A DNA stretch of 64,000 bases from Limnomonas spitsbergensis (taxonomy: Eukaryota; Chlorophyta; Chlorophyceae; Chlamydomonadales), in contig JAYJMM010000113.1 of NCBI GenBank assembly GCA_037349105.1, forward strand, positions 3,038,001 to 3,102,000, in the 5' to 3' direction. Made by a program: the position numbers and the translations under genes. Positions 11,213-22,609 of the stretch are shown here, in pieces; position 1 is the first letter of the stretch; each line of letters opens with the position of its first letter. Below the pieces are notes generated by a model. That model did no database searches. It worked only from the letters and a program-made list of their open reading frames with translations, and was not told where the DNA came from.

Positions 11213-12639
11213 GTAGGGCGATTCCAAATTATATCAGAAGCTGATACAGATCTCTTCAGTCTGACCAAGTGTTGATTTCCAATGACGTCATACCTCTGAG
11301 CTGATCTAGTGTTAATTTGTTCATTGTTGAAACTCACATGGCAAGATGCCTGTGAAAGGCCGAAGTTATGGACCTCAAGGCCTCACACATTTTGACACAT
11401 CTTGAAGGTGCAATAACTGGTCAAGCTGTGTCTTGCTGTTTGGTAGTGGCCATTCTGCTCAGTCTATATACGTTATTATATATTCCTCCTGGCACTTTGT
11501 CCCTGAAGTCTCTAGCTATGCTCCGAACGTTTCTTGATTTTGATCGGATCAGCCGTATAATAGCCTTCCTTGATGACAAGGATGTGTACGCCGGTAGCAC
11601 TGAAAAAGTGAAATCAGTGGTGCGATAAAAATAATATAATCTATTTGCTTTATTTATAATGAACACATGAATTGCAAGAAGTCAACAAATTTTCAGGAGG
11701 ATTACAAAACAGTTTTAAATTGTGAACAAGCGGTGATTCATTTTTAGACACCCAGCATCACGAACCAGTGCGTTTGATGGCAGATGTTGGCCTGCTACTC
11801 CTGCGACAGCAATTACTCAGCTAGCTTACTTGCCTGAGTGGGCGAACCCTCATCAATACATGTCATCGTCTCAACCAAATATCTACAAGAGTGATCAAGT
11901 GCCGTCTGCCTGACCGGCAGAGTGCGTGCAACCATTTGCACAGTTGGTAGCTACATAACCTAGTCAGCCCCTCATATCAGGGGTATTCATAACCATGGCA
12001 GACACGCATTCGTGCTGCCAGCAGTGACATGGTTTCCCGCCGTGCTCCCAATAAAAGGAGTCCAATGATGGACTTCCTGAAACACTGAACCTGCTGGCAG
12101 CACCACCGATGCGTAGTGCCCAGGCAATGCCTGGCTGCTGCTGCCTGGTTTGGGGCCTGCCAGTAACACCTGTTGCGCTCTTCACCGCATGGCTGCCTCT
12201 GTTGACAAGGCAGCTGATTGGCACTACTACCTAAGAATCTTGGGGCTTCCCGCATGCCGGCTGGTGGGGAGCACTGCAGATGAAAAATAAACAAATAATG
12301 AGCCTTGAAGCGCACACTGAAGAAACCACCCATTTCGCCGTAGCAGTGGGTAGGTTACCCTTGCAGATGAACACGCTGCCCAGCTTAGGGTCTCATGACG
12401 GATGGACGCATATCCAGGCTAGGCAGCTTGTTTTCAGGGCTGGCTGGCTGCTACCCTAAGGCTGCTTGGCATGCCGGAAAGCGACGGTGACGTCAGCGTC
12501 TGTCACGGTGCGCTGGAACAGCTTTTGAAACAAGAATCCGACCAGGGCCTTGAAGAAGCCCAGCTGATTGTGGAATGTGGAGCAACGGTCAGTAGCGTAT
12601 CTTGAAGGGTGCGCCAAACCTCATATGGGGGCCGCCAGG

Positions 12640-12790
12640 CAGCCATCACTGGGACCATTGAGACCCAACATGGACCTGAGCAGGAAGCCTGATGAGCAGT
12701 AGCGAGGCCTGGTTGCACCAGGCTTCCTCGGCCGTGATCTAGCAGGATTGTAGCTGAGGCACGCTAAAATAAACAATGGGGGCAAGTGGG
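12640..12790 (+). repeat. Interspersed repeat copy (GCCNCCACTGGNCC / TGTAGCTGA family)
   Basis: It carries the family's landmarks in order: GCCGCCAGGCAGCCATCACTGG, then a GGGACC...AACATGGACC segment, and ATTGTAGCTGAGGCACGC followed by AAATAAACAATGG. At least ten copies of this short family lie in the window. Only the first and last landmarks are well kept here. Confidence 0.6.
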
Positions 12791-13689
12791 GGATTAAAAT
12801 GCAAAAAGTGAGGCGTTATTTGTGGAATCAAGCGTAAATGAAGGCATACCAGTAAGGTGACCAGAACAGATTAAATGCATAGATCTATAAATGTTTTATT
12901 TCCGCCGGAACAACAGGCTTCTGTGATGAAAGAGCGCCAGCAATTTGTGTAGAATACCGGTAACCCCAGACTCATGAAGCCTAGACGTGCATAGCTATCA
13001 CCTCCCTGACCCCTGGCATGATAGAAGAGGAATGATCCAGATTATACCTTATGACTTCAACAGTCCTGAGGGACTCCATCTTGGATTCCAGGATGTACCG
13101 TATCTAACGAGGTGTACCAGTAAATGTAACAGCACCTATAAAACAGCTGTTACAAACTGTAAAACAGCTGTAACCCTGGATGAACCCACTTCCACATCCC
13201 TCTGCCTCATCATATGCGTCAGCTCATCAACCTGACCCCTGACATCAAATGTAAAAGCTCCTACCTGAATACCACCTGGTATGGCTACGGGTGTCTCTGG
13301 TCTCACCGTTAGCTGCGTCAGCTTTGGTTCCGTCGTCTCCATCAGGCACTCTGCCAGCCTTGGGTTGGTCTCCTTCAGGTTCCAGCAGCTGTGCCAACAG
13401 AGCGGCCAGCACTCGACAGACAGCACGGCAAACTAGGCGGGAATTTTCTGGAAAGTTGGGAGCGGGATGGGGGAGTGAGCAGGGATCAGGCATTATGTGA
13501 CAGAGTGGAGGTGGTTTGAGCAACAGGGAGCGGGCATGGGACAGGGTGGATGTGGGGTCGCAAGCGGCATATCAGTCCCCGGATGTCTGTTGTGCAGATG
13601 AGTAGAAAAAGGAAATGGGCCAGAGAAGATAGAACGCCCACCTTCCGATCAAGAGAGACAACACTCAGCAGTTTCATGTGCACCAGATC

Positions 13690-13790
13690 ACCATTGGGGG
13701 GCTAACGGGCGGCCACCACTGGACCAATTGAGACCAAACCTTGACTGACCTATGGTTTAAGCAATTTAGCGTGCTTGAACAAGCCATGTC
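13690..13790 (+). repeat. Interspersed repeat copy, shared by both tandem blocks
   Basis: It reads GCGGCCACCACTGGACC, then GAGACCAAACCTTGACTGACC. It aligns with the copy at 28855-28930 at the same place in block B, so this insertion predates the duplication. Confidence 0.6.
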
Positions 13791-15114
13791 GGACGTAGGC
13801 CGGATTTTAGCTGAATTCTAGCAGAATTACCGTAAATATACAGGAACGTGCAGGCATCATAGCATGGCTTGATTGACAGCACTACCGACACGCACACTTG
13901 GCTGCTCCATGGGGCTGTCGGGAAAAGCGCCCGGAATAGCATCGACAGGGCAGTTTCGGAGCAGCCGCTGCAGCGGGAGCAGCAAGGGAAGCTGGGGAGC
14001 AGCAGCAGGAATGGATGAGGCAGCAGTGGACTGAAGCAGAGGCGGCACTCCCGAGTGACCTGCAGGCATATGATTTCCAGCACACGTTGTCAGAGCGGTG
14101 GTGTTGCTTGAGCACGGTAGCAGAGGAGCACATGTGGCAGTGCAGGAGGTGGGGCGAATACGGAGATCAATCCGGATCCAGAAGGGAACAAACTCGGTTA
14201 AATTAACTCCAGTAGGTTAGGCTGCAGCCTGCAGGAACATGGCATGGGGCATAACAGGTAGGCTGAAAGCTAGTGCCTAGGGGCATGCCAGTTTGAATCC
14301 CGCAAGAGGAGGGGAGAGGCATGATTGGCATTGCGGATATCAGGAAAGGTGGCAAACCAGGGAATTTTGACATACCCGCAGCATGCATGCGCACCTGCAG
14401 GGCATGCTATGATTTTGGTACCCCTGGTGTTACTGTGATGTGATTCTTTCGCCACTTTTGCAACATGCGCTGTGCGCTGCTTTGCTGCCGATCCGCCTGT
14501 TTTGCAACATCCTCTGCATGCTGATTTTCCCTGTCTAGCTAGTAGCTAGGAAGCCCATAATTTCAAGAAAGGCCGTGAGCAGTTTGGCTATCGGCCGATG
14601 CCATTCTCATTTCGCCTACTCAGCGGACATGGGGTACTTTTTACTTCTTACAATCGCACTGTGTACACCCTGAGTCTGCGCGGGAGCACATCCAGATTCA
14701 AAACCACTATACGCCCCGTGAGCACTTAGAAGGGCATCAAAAAGAGCAATCATCTGTCAGTGAACGACACACGCTGACACCGACAGCATCCCATCACATG
14801 CTCTGACGCTAAACAAAAGTTGTGCGATTTAAGAAGAGAGACTTCTAATACGCTATCTAGGATAACGCTAGAAGATGAAGCTGTTGAGCGGAGGCGACCA
14901 CGACAAGTAGCTTATGACAGCCTCCATCCGTGGATCTTCATTCCAGACAGTTCTCACTAAATTGAGCAAGGCCGCACGCACACGCTGATGCACGAGAGAA
15001 TAACGGTTCAGAACTGGCGTGACAGAAGCATGAGTTCAAGATAGCTTAACCAAACAATGGTGAGCACGAAAGGGTTGCGACAAGTAATCAGAGGTGCTGC
15101 TGCACAGCACAAAA

Positions 15115-15597
15115 ACGGCAGAGCTGTCGGGTATGTGACTTTTCACAGGGCAGGCGCAGGGGCGGATGGGGTCATCACCTGGACCCCATGCAAACCCCCT
15201 CGCCATGTTGAAGGATTCAAAATATTTGTCACAACTCTATCGCTGGCTAAGTGCGTGCTTTAAATGATGAGTTTCGAATTACGCATAGAGAAGCGAAGCT
15301 GCAGCTGTCGGCCTGTCGCGTGACACCAGGGGACAGCGTGACGACACCTTACGTGACATCCAGCCTTGGTAGCTGAGTTTCTCATTTCTGCACCTCGGCC
15401 TTTGAGGTCTGACAGGAATAACCTTAATAAATACAGACGGTTGCTTTGCGCTGTAGCGCATAAAGTTTCAGGGACGTTCCAGAAACATCGGGCACGGACG
15501 GACGGACGGAGACGGGGTGACTCTGGGGGCTTCGCCCCCGCGACCTTCGGGCGCCCGGGGGGGCTCTGCCGAAAAACAGGGCGAAAAACTGCCCTAC
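15115..15597. other. Insertion private to block B, with a GC-rich foldback segment
   Basis: Compared with block A, continuity breaks after about 15114 and resumes at the shared CCAGCAGGAGTA motif (A: about 2738). The insert ends with tandem GGAC repeats (15497-15511) and a GC-rich segment containing GGGGGCTTCGCCCCC (15526-15540), which can form a perfect hairpin. Function and origin are not known. Confidence 0.5.
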
Positions 15598-15829
15598 CAG
15601 CAGGAGTACCGGACAGTGCAGAGACAGTGTTGAGCTGGTGCATATTTGTGGCAGGCATGCAGGCAGGAGAATTGACTGCAGGGCACATCATGAACTGGAT
15701 GAAAGGTTTCCCTGCCGAGTGGGCGACGACCCTGTATGTCTCCCCAGTCTTGCTCCCCCTCTGCCGAGGCGAGCGCCCAGTCCCCCAGCAGCTAGAATCT
15801 ATCGAGCCCCCAACCGCCTCCCCCACGGA

Positions 15830-16012
15830 CCCACCTGCCTCTTCCGCCCCACCCACCCCACCCGCCCCACGCCCCACCCTGCCCCAGTCAGTCCCCCCCC
15901 CTCCGTTCCCCCCCTCCCCCCCGCTCCCGGCCCCCTGCCTCCCCCCCAGCCCCCACTGCCCCCCGAAGCCAACTCCCCGGTCAACCTCCCCATCCGGTCG
16001 TCCCCCTCTTAA
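15830..16012 (+). repeat. Extreme C-rich tract upstream of TIR-ARM copy B
   Basis: About 180 bases are dominated by runs of 3-8 C on the plus strand, hence many G runs on the minus strand. A weaker pyrimidine-rich tract occupies the equivalent place in block A (2935-3005). The open frame here is a composition artefact. Confidence 0.75.
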
Positions 16013-18599
16013 TCCTGGACCTGCCGTTTCTTCTCTATACTAATTTCTTATCACTTGCTTCCTTCCTCCGTTTTTCTTGCCTGACACATAAACAAGCCGG
16101 TTCATGAACTGAATGTTGCCAGCTGTCATGTATGTAGTGCACCTTGGCAATATTGATGCATGGTGCCCTGATTCATAGCCCTGTTGTTCAAAGCATGATC
16201 ATGGACGTAGGGAGACTGAACATGTGTTTTTCCTCTGGGCAGCTAGCGTATGAGAGGTGACGCAGCACCATCTTTTTGTCTGAACTCTGAAGGACTTCCA
16301 TGCCTGCATGTGAATAATTATGCCCTGCAGGAGGCTGATTGAGCGTGCGTGCCATGTGAGTAACTTGTGACATCAAGCAACGGATTCCATTCTGGACTCA
16401 GCGCACGGCCCACTGTCATACAGCAGCTGCGCAGGCAGAAATATGCCCCACCCGCACAGCAAACAGGCTGCAAAATTGTGATTAAATCAGTCGGAAGTAG
16501 GTTAGCAACAAAATACGCTTTACAGGTGTGGATCAGGGTCCCTGGTGTGGAACTTGGAGGCCTTTAGTTTTGCCAGAGAGTAAAACATAGCTACCATCGT
16601 ACACAGCGTGTCCTCAATCTTAACCGACATGCCTCTTTACATGTGGGGGCCGGTTTGGATGGCGGGGGCTGCTGCTTTGATGGCAGGCGCCATCTACTGA
16701 CGTTTTTTGTAGCGTATTATAGCCAAAGTGGGTGAAGGTGCCTTTCAGGCGCTTAATTCTGCTACTGCCCATATTGTTGGGCATATGAGGTTCCTGTGTT
16801 TTATTTTAGAGCACAACATATCACCTCCGGCAAGCCTCTGTTCAGCTACCCTTGGGTCGATGGAAACGGTACCTTGATGGCAAGTGGCAAGTGGCCCAAG
16901 CCCCAAGCTGCAGGGTTTTCTTTACCAGGCCCACCCAGCCATAGGCTGAGATGTAGCTGACAGGTAGCTGAATCACAGCAGTAGTCAACAATTAAAATGT
17001 TTGCGGCTCCTTTCAGAAACATGCACATCAGTCAACCACAATGATGTGCAGATCTCTAAGCATCAAAAAGAAGTATGCAGCTCATACTGAGTGAAGTGGA
17101 TTTGAACAAGTATGAACCTGGCTTGCTTATGACCCCTAGGTATGAATGAATGCAGAATGCATGCCCGTATGGCTCCCCCGGAATACGCATGAATGCTGAT
17201 GTGTACCATGCAGGCGGCAATGGGACATCATGATATCGTACCACACAAGAGACACCGGTCGCTGTGGGGACGACCTTGCTACCAAGCTGTACAAGGCATT
17301 GGTAAAGGACGGCTGGTCTGTGTTCTTGGACGATGAGGTCCTACCGGTGCGGTTTGACATGAAGCATGGAAGTATCCAGAGGTTTCAGTGAGCATCCAGT
17401 TGGCAAATGCTTGTCCAATCAGGGATTTTATTTCTAATTAAGCGACTGCTTATTGAAGTTTCCGGTATACCGTACTGTACCAGTATCTTTCATTGTTGAA
17501 CTTGTATGTTTCCCCCCCCTGATACTGCAGGGTGCGGTTGACGGACTGGGTCCAAGTCTCTCAAGAGGCCCTCAAGCAGTGCACGGTGTTCATTGCCATA
17601 TCTTTGGACCATTATGGTGCCTCCCAGTACAAACAGGCGGAGTTCTCCCTGGCGCACGTGAGGGGCAAGGTGGGGACGACCAGGTTCAGGCAATGTGTGG
17701 AAAGATCAATGACGCGCTCTGATGACTGAGTGTCAATTTAAGAGTCGGCAGCAGCTATCTCAGCATGAGATGTGAGATCCAGTTTTGTCTTGAATCTAGC
17801 TTTGCTCGATATGGTTAAGTACCACGATTCTATTACACTGCATGAGATACCGCTGTCGTTCATCATGACAGGAAGACCTTCTTTCTTGAAAAAATAGCTG
17901 GGCTGTTATAGAAGCCAATTGATCTTTCAGACATATATGGCACCCAGTTGATCTCACTGTTCCTTCAATCGTTATTTGTGTCAATGCTCCCATATTCTGC
18001 ATTCTAAGTGTCAGCTAGGTCCTTCAATCTACTTATGCTTCAGCAAGGTGGATAGATTATGTAAATCGCCTTCCGTTTATCCCCTGGAACAGAATCCCCT
18101 GACTCTAATCTCTGAACCCTTATCCCTTCAATATTAACTCTGCCTTCTTTATATTCATCCCTAATACAGATGATATCAGAGCTGAAGATCTTATTGAAGA
18201 ACCGCAACCTACAAACGCAAACTCATGTGCTGCCTCATGCACAATCTCCCACCGCGATCTCGAGCCGCAACCTCCATCTGCCACTCGGTGAAATGAACTT
18301 GTCAGATGAGATGGCCAGCAGGCCATCAAGAACAAAGGTCAGGCAACGTAGAGTGTGGCAGTACTGGCAGATGCCAATCTATGGGAGTAGGATGTAGCCA
18401 CTGTCTTTGCATAGGAGTATCAGAATGTCTCACTGATTCAAACTACAGAAGAGATACTGCTCCCTAATTGACCCTAGACCTGAAAGACAAACCGACCCAC
18501 AAACCTGATTGGATGCAACAGACTGGCAGTTCAGGGGCTTGTTTTACATTAGTACGGCAGGAAGCTGCCATCCAAGTGGCGGACGTCGGTAACATGGGG

Positions 18600-19060
18600 C
18601 CGCTTGAAATCCGCTTGAATGGGAGAAAATCCTGCTTGAAACAGGGTCTTGAATCAAACCGGAGATCAAGCGGGCTATCGCTTGAATCAAGCCACTGAAA
18701 CCAGCGTTTGATTCAAGCCGAAATGAAGCGGGTATCAAGCGGATTTAATCAAGCCAAAATCAAGAGAGAATCAACCGCATTGAATCAAGCCGGAATCAAG
18801 AGAGAATCCAGCGCCTTGAATCAAGCCGGAATCAAGAGAGAATCCAACGTGTTGAATCAAGCCGGAATCAAGGGGGAATCAAGCCCATCGATTGAATTAG
18901 GCGCTTTGAATCAAACCGGAGATCAAGCGGGCTATCGCTTGAATCAAGCCATACGAAACAACACTTATCATTCAAGCCGGAATCAATCACGTACAGTCAT
19001 GACAACATCAGCAAATTAAATCGAAGCCGGAATCAAGCGTTATTACACAAACCAACGTGT
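18600..19060 (+). repeat. Subterminal GAATCAAGC repeat array
   Basis: Repeated units of about 33 bp are built on TTGAATCAAGCCGGAATCAA, with related short motifs. Inverted versions (AAATCAAGCG, GGCTTGAAAT) lie just inside the right terminus at 27050-27112. Subterminal motif clusters of this kind are often transposase-binding sites; that role is inferred. Confidence 0.8.
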
Positions 19061-19298
19061 TTGAATCAGTCGTCCTACCCGTGGCCACATGCACTCAACC
19101 TATGCCACCCGCATTAAACGCTAGCGCAACCCTCGGCCTATAACCCAATACCAAGGGCCAACAACCCAACATCATTGTTCACCTCCAAAACGACAATCAT
19201 TCACAACAAGAGCTCCCAAGTCACAAGACCCCAATGTTCACAAGTGTTCATAACATGGAACATTCTAGTGGCTGACAGCGGCCAACTACACAAAGGCG

Positions 19299-20690
19299 CT
19301 AACAGTTCTTTCCATACACACGAATTATCATGGTGGCCCATCCGTATGTTTCACCGACAGCCTGCTGCACAATCGCGATCTCCTCCACAATCCACTTCGC
19401 ATGGCTGACTCCCTGGTTCCCAGCCTTGTTTTGCATCCTGTTCTTGACCTGAATAAAAAAAAGATTAGGAATGTCTTATGACCATCTGAATACAGATTTT
19501 TGTTAAGAACTGTTACGATATGATGTAAGAGTGTTTCTTGAATTGCTATGTAAAGAATAATCTTACCTTGAAACTGAAGAACGCTACTTGCTCCATAGCA
19601 ACTGTCACATTGCTGACAGCGTGCCGGGTCTGAGCGTTTATGCTGGATGCGTTTGACGGCTCAAGGGCCCGGGCGATGCCCGCCAGAAAGGTATGTTGGT
19701 CAAAGGGGCCACCGTTGGGGAGGGCCCTGGTATCAAACAAAGGGAGGCGTGAAATAAGCAAAAAATCACAGCAAAAAATCAAAATGCCATTGGATGATGT
19801 GAAGTGAAGCTGTAATTTGCTGGCAGTAGGCTCAACTCAGTGAAGCATGTTAAATCAAAGTGACACACCAGTACAGATCGTTAACCAGCATCCCATCAGC
19901 CCATGCCCTGAAAGCATCCACCTCAGCCTTGCTGGCGCTCTTTCCCAAGGGTTTGCAGAAAGCCTCCCGGAAATGCGAATTGGTGTGCAAACATGGACGC
20001 ACCTTCAAACATCATCCACCATGATCCCATGCAGGTGTCCTCCCGTCCCGCAGATACTGTAAATGACAAAACACTCAACTGTCTGTGAAGAAGAAGAGGG
20101 GATACGTGCAGATTTAACTTGGTATGTGTTTGGTTGATGGTGTTCTCGCGTGATGACCAAGGCCCATGCGACAAAACCCTTGCATGTGCTCGCAATAGAT
20201 GGCCTTACCTGGGCCCTGCTGCCTGAGAGACAGCATACTTAATGATGAACCAGAATTCGCAAGGAAATATTTGATGGCCTTTGGCTGATTTCCCTGCAGC
20301 ATCAGAAGTTGGTCATTCGAGGTAGCAGGCAGCCATGTAGTAGTAGTCAGGCTCAGTCAAATTTCGCAGTGCGGGGGCAGACCATCTGACATGTTTAGCA
20401 TTTCTACAAGTCGCGGACATCCTACCTTTCATCGTTAACGTGTCCTCTGTCGCATCTCCACCGTCAGTTTGAAGTGAGGTTCACGCCAGATCTGAGACAG
20501 AGAACGCATTCGCCAGGTTTGCTTCCCCGTCAGCTTCAATGCACCCATATTCCACCTAGAAATCAGGAATCAATGTGAAGTCAGGCAGCATGAGGACGAG
20601 AGAACTATGACGAGTTTCCTACCGTTGCTCCCGGATCTTAAGCTTTTTGGCACATCCCGCTCCTGGCAGCTTATGCATGCCTAAACCTTG
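19299..20690 (-). pseudogene. Unrecognised multi-exon gene remnant inside the 8.5-kb insertion
   Basis: The three terminal exons on the minus strand join in phase. The first ends at 19869 (GT donor) and encodes ...KAEVDAFRAWADGML. The second is 19726-19567 (PFDQHTFLAGIARALEP...). The third is 19448-19299 (VKNRMQNKAG...), ending at a stop. Further up, an exon ending at 20209 encodes NQPKAIKYFLANSG, one at about 20551-20425 encodes VEYGCIEADGEANLANAF but has an in-frame TGA, and a short one near 20690-20630 encodes KLPGAGCAKKLKIRE. The upstream exons do not join cleanly, so the gene is probably decayed. I do not recognise the family. Its position suggests it belongs to the element. Confidence 0.5.
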
Positions 20691-21419
20691 CGATATTATA
20701 TCCAGTTGTCGTCAGGGATCATTTGAGACTGGTGAGGTCATGAGGGGCAGGCTCTGACGGCACAATTGGCTCCATACCTCGAGCCCACACATCGGTGCGG
20801 TACACAGTTTTTTCAACGAAAAAACATCGACAGCGTACAGTGAGGGGCTCACAGAGACGAGCATGTATATTGTTACCTTGCAAGCTTATACCACTGGCCG
20901 TTCGCCTGTTTTGGTTTTGTCACAGTCAGGTGTGAGGCCGGCCTAATGGAGAATGGATACGTCTGACGATTTCGTCATACCGGTACCCACACAAATTACA
21001 CTGTGTGACCGTGACCAAACGACGAATTTAGCCTTATGGGTGCGGTTGGGTGTGGGGTGCTGTCATGCCCTACAAGCGCGGGCGAGGAACCCGGTGGGTG
21101 GACCCCTTAAAGTGAAAATGTGTTATGCACCGGTAACATACGCATTCAGTCGAAACTTTGAGCTAAATATGTAATCATCGATGCAAATGAGCTCTTTGAT
21201 GACGCCTTAAAAGCTCAGAAATGGCTGAACCATCCAAGGATACCGAGGAGGAGGAGGACGACGAGGAGTATATTTGATAGCGCCCGGCACCTCTGCGGCG
21301 CCCTAATGCCGATGCCGGTCTTCGCGCGGGAATGGCCTTGAGAACAGCAAAAACACGTTTCAAGCAGGTTGTAATTCTTTGCCGGTACAATGCAGGCAGA
21401 GCAGTAGGTATCATATGCC

Positions 21420-22215
21420 ATGAGAACAATGCATGCAGTAGATCCCCGCATGAAAGACAGAAACCCCGCATGCATGCATGACTTCCCCGCCAGCGCCCCA
21501 CCCGCACGACAACACCATGCATGCACGCATAGCGTCATGCCGGCACGACAACAGTACAACACCCCGCATGCATGCAGTAGCGCCCTACCGGCACGACCGC
21601 ACCATGCCGGCATGCATAGCCAACAACAAAGCGCCACGATGACATGACCCGCCCTGCCTCCTCGTAGAAGCGCACTAGCGCCCCGCTAGCACGACATCAT
21701 CGTGCCTGCATGCAGTAGCTCCATATTGGCACGTCATAACCATGCATGCATGTAATGCATGCAGTAGCGCCCTGCCGGCACGCACGACAACACCTTGCCT
21801 GCCGGCATGACAACACCATGCGTGCATGCATAGCGCACTAGTGCTCCGCCCGCACGACAACAATCTGCTTGCATGCATAGAGCACTAGCGCCCCGACGGC
21901 ACGACAACAGCCTGTTTGCATGCATAGCGCACTAGCGCCCCCCGCACGATAGCGCCTTGCTTGCATGCATAGCGCACTAGCGCTGCGCCGGCACGACAAC
22001 ACCCTACTTGCATGCATGGCACACTAGCGCACCGCCGGCACAACAACACCCTGCTTGCATGCATAGTGCACTGGCGTGCCGCCAGCACGACAACACCCTG
22101 CTTGCATGCATAGCGGACTAGCGCCCCTCCGATACGACAAAACCCTGTTGGCATGCATAGCGCACTAGCGCGCCGCCGGAACGACAACACCCTTTTTGCA
22201 TGCATAGCGCACTGG
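21420..22215 (+). repeat. Satellite: about 60-bp units with GCATGCATAGCGCACTAGCG
   Basis: Roughly twelve units read TTGCATGCATAGCGCACTAGCGCC...GGCACGACAACACC, regular after about 21830 and irregular before. Open frames here in both directions are by-products of the repeat. Confidence 0.8.
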
Positions 22216-22224
22216 TGGATGTAT

Positions 22225-22560
22225 TTCCACAAAGCCTTAAGTAGCGGTACCAGCAACAACACCGCTAGTGACAGTGTTTGTACACAGCCTGAAGCAACGG
22301 TACCGGCAACAACACCGCTAGTGACAGTGTTTGGACACAGCTTGAAGCAACGGTACCGGCAACAACACCGCTAGTGCATGTGATTGCTAACAGCCTGAAG
22401 CAGCGGTACCAAAAACAAAACCGCTAGTGACAGTGATTGCACACAGCCTGAAGCAGCGGTACCGGAAACAACAACGCTAGTGACAGTGATTGCACACAGT
22501 CTGAAGCAGCGGTACCGGCAACAACAACGCTAGTGACAGTGATTGCACACAGCCAGAGTG
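22225..22560 (+). repeat. Satellite: about 60-bp units with AGCAGCGGTACCGG
   Basis: Six units of CACAGCCTGAAGCAGCGGTACCGG...CGCTAGTGACAGTG. One degenerate unit recurs alone at 24385-24445, after the next array, as if the second array had inserted into the first. Confidence 0.8.
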
Positions 22561-22609
22561 GGAGGTTTGGGGAAAGAGAGGAAAGGGATCAAGGTCGCAT
22601 CACTGTCGC

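Larger units (their letters stand above)
2375..13800 (+). repeat. Tandem paralogous block A (contains intact TIR-ARM gene)
   Basis: This block aligns by eye with block B (about 14745-28950) in the same order. The matches are a 5' flank beginning with an ATCATCTGTCAGTGA motif, a pyrimidine-rich tract, about 1.3 kb of conserved non-coding DNA, the TIR-ARM gene, its 3' flank, and a copy of an interspersed repeat. Divergence is substantial (many substitutions and indels), so the duplication is not recent. Differences include a 1.75-kb stretch (about 11350-13100) present only in A, and mobile elements private to each copy. The outer limits are approximate. Confidence 0.7.
11350..14744. other. Intergenic region between TIR-ARM copies
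   Basis: No gene can be supported. Two short stretches look exon-like. One is plus 12471-12587, which starts at ATG, encodes ALEQLLKQES...AQLIVECGAT and ends at a GTCAGT donor. The other is minus about 13480-13310, with AALLAQLLEPEGDQPKAG and a GTGAGA donor. Neither has partners I could join. About 13100-13800 is the 3' part of the duplicated block and matches 28490-28930. The stretch about 11350-13100 has no counterpart in block B. Confidence 0.35.

Noticed and set aside
9670..11337. Minus-strand frames of 295 and 164 codons with repeated SWAMAPGAAAILTLFSS
   Set aside because: Antisense shadow of the 126-bp ARM repeats.
11368..11628. 86-codon frame with a hydrophobic stretch after the ARM exon
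   Set aside because: Lies beyond the ARM stop in sequence without a counterpart in block B; no supporting motif.
15366..16043. 225-codon proline-rich frame before copy B
   Set aside because: It spans the B-only insertion and the C-rich tract; the block A equivalent keeps only a short part of the frame. Composition explains the proline run.
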